Below, in pieces: positions 56,515 through 64,000 of a stretch of DNA of 64,000 nt. The stretch is taken from assembly GCA_029204225.1 (NCBI GenBank), contig CM055095.1, positions 41,535,719 to 41,599,718 on the forward strand, in the 5' to 3' direction. This DNA comes from Diphasiastrum complanatum. Lineage: Eukaryota; Streptophyta; Lycopodiopsida; Lycopodiales; Lycopodiaceae. The stretch's first letter is position 1, and each line of letters opens with the position of its first letter. The notes beneath the pieces were generated by a model. It was not told the origin of the DNA. It did not search any database and saw only the letters and a program-made list of their open reading frames with translations. The position numbers and the translations under genes are program-made.

Positions 56515-56740
56515 AGTAGCTACAGCAACAATCTACACTCAATCGTGTGATTTGCAATTCAGGAGAAGCAGGATGTAATAACCCACTTCAGAATCGGATC
56601 TTGCAGATCCTAACCCATTTCAGAATCGTATAGATGCTACTAGCTACAGGCGCAATCTACACTCAACTGTGTGATTCAGAATTCAGGAAAAACATGCCTT
56701 AAAAACCCAGTTCAGGATCGTATCGAGAGTTACTAGGCAA
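56515..56740. repeat. Local direct duplication upstream of the 286-aa gene
   Basis: Two diverged copies of an approximately 85-bp stretch, offset by about 124 bp: AATCTACACTCAATCGTGTG near 56529 and AATCTACACTCAACTGTGTG near 56651, each followed by AATTCAGGA and CAGAATCG/CAGGATCG. It lies in the 5' flank of the gene. Confidence 0.65.
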
Positions 56741-58169
56741 TACAGACTTCATCTTTCAATGTAGCAGAAAGAAACGGTGTATATGAGCTTCATATAATTT
56801 TGGCCGATGGCTGCCTTGCTGACAATCAAAGGCGTCCTTTCCACTCCTTCAGGATTTCCAATATAAATGGTGGATAATTTATAAAGCTTCTATCTACACT
56901 TTCACGTCGTCTGATAAATAAATTCAATACAGTATCGGCTGGCTGGGTTAAGCAGTAAGCACATAAATCCCATCATTGCAAGTGTCTCTCCTAAGCCTTT
57001 TTTGGCGGAGAATTTATAGTTCTATAATTCTGGCCAGCCTTGCAAAGCCTAAAAACTACGTATCCAAGGACTCGAATCTCTTTGAAACTTCATGACATGC
57101 TTTGAAACTTTCGTCTCTTTTTGAACAATTGATGGCATTTTCAGATGGTGTCAAAATATTCACAAAGATAGATACTTGCATCAAGACAATACGATCATAT
57201 GCAATGTATGATATGGTACACACATTAGATGTTACATATTAAGTATCTTGACTAAGCTCATCGGCAAGAGGTTATATTTTTTGTTTATTTTATATTAAAG
57301 ACTAGAAATATATACAAATGGACAACTACAAGTGTCTTTCAACTATTTAACTAGAACTTTCATAAATCTTAATGTCTATCTTCATCCTATGTAAAGAGAA
57401 TTGAAAGAGGGAAAATGATTTCCCTCAACAACTAGAGAGCTTCTAGAGGTCGAATTTTGACATGCACTACAACTAGTCTATTATGTATATAGTACTATGG
57501 TAGACAAATATGTTACATATTAGAACCCTGCCACAAGTATAGGACCATGATACATGCATTATGGATATATGGGCTCCACATATAGCATGGACATGCACCA
57601 CATTGTCGACTGTATACGAATTACTGTGTGTAAAAGATTTACTCAAAAAATTCATTGTTGAAGAGCATTTAATGTTGCAAAGGTTGCAATTCCTCAAACA
57701 ATTGAGTCCATGGTCATCAACCCATGAATTCATCATTGAATCACATATTATGAACTTTGGACATGATCTCATTTATTTTTCTTGGCGTCTTATGAACTTT
57801 GATAGTGACTACACCTTTACTATAGGTCCTCATGTGACAATAATGTCATTTACATATAGGACTACCAAAGAAATGCTATGTCCTCTAGTGAGTACATAAA
57901 GATTGGGATCAAAATTTGTTCTCACAAAATTGTTAGAGAGAATAGCTATCCATGCAACCACATCACACATGCAGTGCTTGTTTTAGATGATATAGTGCCT
58001 TTCATAGCTTGCATATTGTCTTCTTGGCCCTTGATTGCATATGTTACGTCCACATCCTATATATATAGAATTCAGCATAATCCTAGACTTGGATACCCGG
58101 TACTCCAGTACTCAAGATTATTGGTTATACCTCTATTTCATACTAGGCAAAAAATATAATGACTAACCT
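56741..58169. other. No recognisable gene
   Basis: Short open frames only; the longest (57561-57899, plus) shows no motif I recognise. The region near 56960-57060 may contain the promoter of the 286-aa gene. Confidence 0.5.
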
Positions 58170-58534
58170 TGTGAGGACCTAATCACATATCTAATGACAT
58201 GTGGAGCTATTGCATGGGTTAGGATGACTGTCGGCATGGTGTAGAGTGTCAATAGTAATAACTTGCATGTATGGGAATACTGTATGTTTGCATGGGCACA
58301 TCCATAGGTGAAGTAGGGGCTATATCCTCTTGTAAGAACTCTTGCCCTACTCCTATTCTAAATATGTAATTTCATTGCCAAGATCCTCTCTATACACATG
58401 TATCTTATCCTATGGCACGAGGGTGATGCTATTGGAGATTGATTAGTAGCTTATATGTGGTTGGGTGGTTTGGCTCCACTATTATTCCTTTGGGTGTGTC
58501 TTGTAAGAAGGATTTTGAAGTGCTTCTCCTTACA
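58170..58534 (+). repeat. 5' LTR of an otherwise missing Copia element
   Basis: 365 bp from TGTGAGGACC to CTTCTCCTTACA, directly followed by a primer-binding site. The start is inferred from TG and typical length; the end is well supported. Confidence 0.65.
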
Positions 58535-58535
58535 T

Positions 58536-58547
58536 TGGTATCAGAGC
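58536..58547 (+). other. Primer-binding site (tRNA-iMet)
   Basis: TGGTATCAGAGC two bases after an LTR end (CTTACA TT). Confidence 0.92.
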
Positions 58548-59690
58548 AAGGCTTAAGAAGATTGAAGGATTTGGACCTACAACTCTTTTTGTCAATTTCT
58601 TGGTAGAGATCACAAATTCGTTTTCTCTTCATGGTGGTGAACAAGTTTCCACGTGGGTGTTCTCTTAGTATTTCTACTTGCATGTTTCTAAGATCCATTA
58701 GATATTGGCTTGCTTCATCGCAATATGGATTATTGTCAATTTGAGCCAATTCATGAACCCTTAACCTCATGTGCCTATTAGACAAGCCCTTTGCAAGTTG
58801 CACTTCCACTTGCTTTGTAGTACATTGGCCTCTTAATGGCCTCATTAATTGTTTTTCCACCTCCTTGGTATTAATTTAGATGATTTGGCCTCTCTTTGCA
58901 TGTGCCTACCAAGAGGCTCCATGTCTAATTTTTTTAGCCCTTGTCCATTGTCCATGAGTCCAAGTTATGTCTCCCTTTTTCTCGTTATGTGTCTGCCTTT
59001 CCTATTTTCCCCTTTATGGGCCCTTAACCTTAGCCATTGTCAATTTGACTTCCAATCCAAATGTGTGGTAACCGAGCCCCCTCTCCCCATTGAGCACCAA
59101 CCTGAAAACATAGTACCTTGGTTTTTAAATTAGTACCAAAATTGTGGTACATGGCAACAATTGGCATAGTAGCCGAAATTATCCTATGGGTCGTTTTGTT
59201 AAAGGCTGTCAAAAATTTAAGGGCCAATTCTAAGGCCATAATTTTTTTTTCTAGCGACATTATGGGCGGGCTGAGACCCCTATCTATTAGCAATTTTTTG
59301 TCTTTTTACATCAAAATTTTGCGGCTTTTATGTGCCAATTTCTATATAATATCAAAATTAGCTCAAAAAGTAGCCCGATTTTTATGTCAAAAATTCGGCT
59401 AGCATAGGCTATCTTTACTAGGTCGCATGACGACGGATCCAAAATCTCTGGTTTCATGTTGTATCAACTTCCTGATTATACTTGTGCACGTTGTAGAACC
59501 ACAACACCCTTTTTGGGTTGATGCTAACCAGCTTCCTGTAGATCAGTTTTCAGCATCCATAGCAACAACTATTAGGAGTTCCATCTGCTCTAGTCTTCTT
59601 GAGATGTAGTACCTTCATTCCTACAAAAACATCCCAACCATGTGCTCCTATTGTGGCATATGCACCCATTCCCAACGACGTTAAGAGACA
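58548..59690. other. Leader or gag debris and unassigned sequence
   Basis: No plus-strand Gag is recognised after the primer-binding site. A 143-codon minus-strand frame spans 58860-58429, crossing the primer-binding site and LTR, so it is unlikely to be a gene. From about 59050 the sequence is unassigned. Confidence 0.5.
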
Positions 59691-59699
59691 ATCAGGCAA

Positions 59700-60697
59700 A
59701 GGCAAACACCTTCAAGGCTCACTTATGATGAGAAAGGTAAGCAAGTTGTTGGTGGAACAAACTATGCCTTCCTAACCTCTTTTGATGAACCTACATGTGG
59801 ACATGAGGTAAGGCAAAAAGAGGAGTGGATCCAAGCAATGGACCTTGAGTATCAAGCTCTTATGAAGAACAACACATGGAGATTGGCGGAACTTCCAGAG
59901 GATAAGAAAGCTATTGGACGCAAGTGGATCTTAAAGGTGAAGAAAAGCCAAGATGGAAATCAACAGACATAAAGCAAGGTTGGTGGCCAAGGGATATCAA
60001 GAACATGGTATTGACTATGATGAGACCTTTGCACCCATGGCAAAGATGGTAAGCATTTGGGTCATCATCTCTCTTGCTACTCTATTTGGTTGGGATCTAT
60101 GGCAATTGGATATCATGACTAATGCATTCTTGAATGGTGATCTTGAGGACAAAATTTACATGGAGCAATTCAAGGGCTACATCTCACATGAAAAGCCAAA
60201 TCATATTTGTTATTGCAAAAGAGTTTGTATGGTCTTAAGAAAGCTCCAAGGAGTTGATTCGGACTTTGCTGGAGATCAAATGGATAGGAAGTCCATTAGT
60301 GCACATTTTATTTTCATAGGTGATGGAGCTATCTCTTGGATGTCAAAGAAACAAGCTACAATCTCATTGTCAACTAGTGAGGCCAAGTATAAAGCACTTA
60401 CATCTTGTGCAAAGGAGATGCTATGGATCAAGAGGATGGTAAGTGATCTTCACTTGTTGGATTTTTCAGAGAGTCCAATCATCTTTTGTGACAACATTTC
60501 AGCCCAAAGATTGGCAAGCAATCCTATCTTTCATTCAAGGAGCAAGCATATTGAGGTAGCATATCATTTTGTGAGGAAACAAGTCATGGCAAAGGAGGTG
60601 GAGCTTCAACATGTTTCTTCAAAAGAATGTGTGGCTGATATCTTCACCAAAGCACTTGAATTAGACTTGTTTACAAATCATAGAACATCACTTGGTG
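59700..60697 (+). pseudogene. Copia-6 pol with internal deletion (RT start fused to RNase H)
   Basis: Starts in one frame with EWIQAMDLEYQALMKNNTWR, LAELPEDKKAIGRKWILKVK. A frameshift near 59953 leads to NRHKARLVAKGYQEHGIDYD, ETFAPMAKMVS and TNAFLNGDLEDKIYMEQFKG. At about 60255 the RT catalytic core is missing: sequence jumps to DSDFAGDQMDRKSISAHFIF, then ISWMSKKQATISLSTSEAKY, CDNISAQRLASNPIFHSRSK and DIFTKALELDLFTNHRTSLG. It stops at 60697 against element copy B, without polypurine tract or LTR. Close to Copia-5 in sequence. Confidence 0.92.
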
Positions 60698-61288
60698 TCA
60701 GGGTTCTGCTCTGGTCAATCTCGCTCGCGGTAGATAACAGAGAACGAGCCATGGCAGGATCATATTGTTTAGCTTGCCTGGCCTCCTCTACATCTCCTAA
60801 AATCTCATCAATAATGGAAACCTCTGAAGCCACACGAGTGGTAAGGGCAGACAAACCAATCATGGACGACCCAGAAGATTCTGCCTCATCAGGAATAAGA
60901 GCTGATAAGAAAAACACGAAGGCCATACCCTCCTCAATGAAGCGACATACTCGATTGTGTTCCTCACAGGGTATGACATGTTTAAACAGATCAATAAGTT
61001 TGATAAACTTATGATCATGCCTTTGCTTGGCACTTGGCTGAGCATGAGCCAAATCTGTGAAATGCCAAATCTCAGGCCGTCCATCAGAAGGGTACCCTGT
61101 TGCAAGCACTCATAAAAATCCTTGTACAATTTAGGAAAAATTTATCTGTGCTTACTAACAAATCTCTCTATGTCAGGCTGAAAATCGAAATAGGACAAAA
61201 AATGGGCCTGTCTGTCGCTAACCTCAACATCAACTAGGAAAGAACTAAGAGCTTTATCATAGATCAAACTAGCAGACGAGGAGGCCAT
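60698..61288 (-). pseudogene. Element gene 2, copy B (truncated)
   Basis: Minus-strand gene starting MASSSASLIYDKALSSFLVD at 61288. A TAA near 61144 and a frameshift near 61110 interrupt it. It resumes with GYPSDGRPEIWHFTDLAHAQ, PSAKQRHDHKFIKLIDLFKH and EEGMAFVFFLSALIPDEAES. These match copy A (HNRKYSNLYDHFKR, KGMAFVFYISAEIPDDES) in order and spacing. It ends at the Copia-6 junction at 60697/60698, so more than half of the gene is missing. Function unknown. Confidence 0.7.
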
Positions 61289-62132
61289 ATCAATATGATG
61301 CACCAGTTAGCAAGGGGACATAAACGAGGTAAGCGCGGGCGCGTGATGGCGATATGCACTGTACGCGAATCCGAATATCGGGACCACGTGCCAGGGAATC
61401 AGTGCAACTATGGATGTCTTTGCTGGGCGCATGGTAGCGATATTGTACAAACAGATATGGAGCGGGCCAGTGAATTGGACTCAATATGCGAAACTAAATT
61501 ACAGAAATGACACTCATATATATAGTCTAATACAGGGCATCTGAACCGTACACGTGTCTCAGTAATGTGCAGTCAAAATTGCCATGTGTGGAAACGACGG
61601 CGAAATCATTTTGAATGACACATGTACACTTCGGATTCTGACATGCGTCCTCGCACGTGCATGCCAACTGTACTATCGTATGCCCCAATCGTCTTCTGAC
61701 GCGTGTGTGGTCCAGATGTTGCCACGTGTCCTCGCACGTGCATGCCAGCCGTCTGATTGTACGAACCGCTGATATCCTAACACGTGACGGATGCGTGTGA
61801 CCACACATGTGACCACACATGCGGGGAGTGGAGGTGTTACATCGAACGTGCGAATATGATGAGACATTCTACAGGTATAAAAGGACGTTTTCGGGTCTTA
61901 TTTTAGTTTCTTAATTCTTCATTCTCTGGCTCTCCTTAGTTTCCTTCGCTCACTTCCACTCCCCGTTAGATGCATATCTCTACCACGTGCCAAAGGACCC
62001 ACATACCAGTATAGCTGGCCTGCCCGCACGTCGTGGCGATACGCCATTGCTCATATCGCCATCATGCACCTCCCATGTCGAATACCTGCTTTCCCTGCTC
62101 GTTGGTGCGTCATATCGATATCCTACCCTGCA
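61289..62132. promoter_or_regulatory. Divergent promoter region of element copy B
   Basis: 844 bp between the two ATGs. It holds a plus-strand TATA box (61876-61884), a minus-strand TATATATA-like box at about 61517-61525, several CACGTG (G-box) cores (61386, 61655, 61723, 61734, 61983), a 20-bp direct repeat (GTCCTCGCACGTGCATGCCA at 61647 and 61728) and about six copies of a motif close to GCGTGATGGCGATATG (61339, 61366, 61425, 62024, 62049 inverted, 62104). Confidence 0.65.
61876..61884 (+). promoter_or_regulatory. TATA box of the copy B histone-protease gene
   Basis: TATAAAAGG about 250 bp upstream of the ATG at 62133. The spacing leaves room for a 5' UTR of about 220 bases. Confidence 0.65.
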
Positions 62133-63842
62133 ATGGCCCGTACCAAGCAGATAGCCCACCTTACCACATTTACCCCACCTCCTCGCCCTCCTCTACAAAG
62201 GACAGTGAGCACTGGTAGGAAAGTAGGTCAGCCCAGAAGACCATGGTTAAGGGATATCAGGAGACTTCAGAGGACCATGAATCTTCTGATTCCCCGTGCT
62301 CCTTTCTACAGGTCTGTGAGACTGGTAACAAGGTCCCTCTCACATGATGTTTGGTGGAACATAACAGCGCTGGAAGCCCTCCCTACTGCCTATGAGGACT
62401 TCCAAGTCAAATTCTTTGAGGACTCCACGCTTTGTACAGTGCACGCTAAGAGGGTTACCTTCATGCCTCAGGACATGCATCTTGTCATGAGGCTGAGGAG
62501 TGCATACGATCAAGTCTTTAAAAGTGGCTTCACTTCTAGGACACCACCTACAGAGAGAGGTCTTGTTCCTCAACGAAGAAGGAAGCAGACCAAGCCCACC
62601 AGGCCTGCCAAGCAAAGGGTGGTACTCAGCGAGTCACCATCCCCCCCTCACATCTCTCATCCTTTGGTTGGACCATCACACCAATCTGCAGTGCTTTCTT
62701 CTCCTCCCACCACCCCTAACTATTCAAGTAGTTTCTCTTCCATTCCCTCCATTCCATCCCACAATAACGAGGATATGAACTCGACTGTAGATAAAATAAT
62801 ATCGGATCTAGATTTAAGTTTAATAGGTGGATTTTATAAGGATCTTTGTGTAAGATTTCTTGTTGATCCCAAAGATTCATTTTTGGATTTTGAGAGGTAT
62901 ATAATTTTTGATGAGTATGTTGCCAAAGAAATTGACAAGCTAGGAGGTCAGTTTTCTTTTTGTCTAAGTTCAATCAATTATATAAATCACATAAATAAAG
63001 ACTTTTGTGATGCCTTGAAGGAGAAGACCTCAGATATATCAGTTCCAATTGTGGAGGCTGGTTTGATGTATTTTGTAAATAGATGTCAATGCGATGATAC
63101 TAAGGACATTGGAGTTGTGCTGTCCTTTTTTGCACACAACCTTCATAGTCCAACTAAGGCGACGAAGTATCTTCTCCATACAAACTCGGAAACCAAAGTC
63201 TTTATTATTCCATACTGCCAAAAGTAAGTGATTACATAGAATATATTCTAGTAATATTTTTAATAGGTATTGTAATTCTTTTAGTTTAACTAATTATCTC
63301 TTGTCTGCAGTAAGCATTGGAGTATGCATATAATCTCCCTTAGGGAAGATTCAGATGGGATCATTAATCCCATCTGTTTAAAGATGAACTCCTTAAAGTG
63401 TACCCATGCTAAAATGGACGTGATGTACAACATAATGTTGCCATTTTTGCCAAGGCCGGATGGGGCCACTATAAATAGCCAACTGGAGATTGTTGATGCA
63501 GAAGTAAGTATTTCTCATCAAGTATTTGATAGGTAATATGATCTGTTTTTTTCAGAGCACAACTAACCTATTATACATTTTGTGATTGAAGTCAGCTCAG
63601 CAAGAGGATGGACATAGCTGTGGATGGTTCTCCATCCGCAATGTACAGGACTTTTTAGAGTGGTACATCATGCAATCCAGGGCTCCAGATGTACGAATGG
63701 TAAATAGACTAGTGAATGGCCTAACTAAGTTATTTTCGATTTGGTTTTTGATAAGTCAATTGACTCGGTTCTTTTGGATTTGCAGCATAAATGTCAAGCA
63801 TTTTCAATGAATGAGATATATGATATATACAGATGTTGGTGA
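62133..63842 (+). CDS. CENH3-like histone fold fused to a Ulp1-type (C48) cysteine protease, copy B
   Basis: Four exons, 62133-63223, 63311-63503, 63592-63699 and 63786-63842, join in frame (482 codons) across GT-AG introns. Residues 1-6 MARTKQ equal the start of histone H3. Residues 37-122 are an H3-type histone fold: RDIRRLQRTMNLLIP, APFYRSVRLVT, FFEDSTLCTVHAKRVT, MPQD. LLIPxAPF is typical of plant CENH3 rather than H3, but loop 1 has the shorter H3 length. Residues 130-215 are a Pro/Ser/Arg-rich linker. The C-terminal half is a Ulp1/SENP-like desumoylase: His366 in KHWSMHII, Gln432 and Cys438 in QQEDGHSCGWF, spaced six apart as in yeast Ulp1. The expected Asp appears as Asn390 (KMNSL). An alternative last exon (63833-63952) would give a 503-residue protein. 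ATG 62133 is chosen for the MARTKQ start; an in-frame ATG at 62064 exists. The role, perhaps in chromatin or SUMO-based anti-silencing, is inference. Confidence 0.85.
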
Positions 63843-64000
63843 ACTTATTATCTCATGCAACACCCAATCCAGCTGTGGAAACGGGAGGCCAATCAAGTCC
63901 ACAACTGACACTAGTGCAGGGTGGAGATAATCCATACTACTTTGAGCTGTAAATAATAGATTAAATAGAGATATACATTTTTGATGTAATGCCCTGTGAA

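Noticed and set aside
58429-58860. 143-codon minus-strand ORF
   Set aside because: It crosses a well-defined LTR end and a tRNA-iMet primer-binding site of a plus-strand Copia element, so it is probably a chance frame.
59953-61014. 353-codon open frame as a single gene
   Set aside because: The first two thirds are Copia RT/RNase H; after about 60697 the frame runs antisense through element gene 2. It is a chance joining of two mobile elements.
62133-62510. A bona fide host CENH3 gene
   Set aside because: The fold is followed in the same exon by a protease domain, the CENH3 loop 1 extension is missing, and a decayed relative sits inside a multi-gene element; a captured domain fits better.
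62340-62973. Minus-strand ORFs under the histone-protease gene
   Set aside because: Antisense shadows of exon 1, with no motif of their own.

Overview
This is nuclear DNA from a land plant with a large, transposon-filled genome. The evidence is spliced genes with GT-AG introns, plant-type LTR retrotransposons (Copia and Gypsy, the latter including chromodomain-bearing chromoviruses), tRNA-iMet-type primer-binding sites, and a serine carboxypeptidase-like exon at the left edge. The species cannot be named from the sequence alone. Probably more than 80% of the window is mobile-element DNA, mostly broken.

Layout. 0-0.6 kb: first exon of a serine carboxypeptidase-like gene (minus strand), followed by GA/CA microsatellites. 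1.7-7.2 kb: a decayed chromovirus (Gypsy-1), a long LTR carrying a 379 bp TIR element and a GCATG-rich tandem repeat, then the gag start of a second copy. 7.2-9.3 kb: Gypsy scraps and an unknown ORF. 9.2-14.4 kb: a decayed Tat/Athila-like Gypsy-2. 15.8-20.4 kb: Gypsy-3, led by a 24-bp minisatellite. 21.1-25.6 kb: Copia-1 on the minus strand, in tandem with another copy through a shared LTR. 26.5-29.4 kb: degenerate unknown coding DNA. 29.6-34.0 kb: chromovirus Gypsy-4 (minus). 34.1-36.65 kb: Copia-2 (minus). 36.9-45.2 kb: copy A of an unusual multi-gene element. 47.9-54 kb: several Copia fragments. 55.5-56.5 kb: an intact two-exon gene of unknown function. 58.2-58.5 kb: a Copia LTR with its primer-binding site. 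59.7-60.7 kb: a Copia fragment. 60.7-64 kb: copy B of the unusual element, running off the window.

The main result is that unusual element. Its most striking gene (copy B, 62133-63842, + strand) has four exons that join without a stop. They encode a protein that begins like histone H3 (MARTKQ), has an H3 histone fold closest to the centromeric variant CENH3 (LLIPxAPF, HAKRV), and ends in a Ulp1/SENP-type C48 cysteine-protease domain with His, Gln and Cys in place. Copy A (41468-43108, + strand) is a decayed homologue with introns at the same places and an exon 3 of identical length (108 bp). In both copies a second gene of unknown function starts on the opposite strand (MANSS/MASSS start), head to head, each side with a TATA-like box. 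Copy A additionally has, convergent with that second gene, a transposase-like gene (36.9-38.15 kb), and to the right a minus-strand gene with a possible ubiquitin-like fold (44.0-45.2 kb). The non-coding parts of each copy are sprinkled with a short motif (GCGCG..GATTCGATAT in A, GCG..GGCGATAT in B), similar in principle to the motif clusters bound by VANDAL anti-silencing proteins. My inference is that A and B are two members of one DNA-transposon-like family that captured a CENH3 histone and a SUMO-protease domain. I know of no description of such a fusion, but I could not search.
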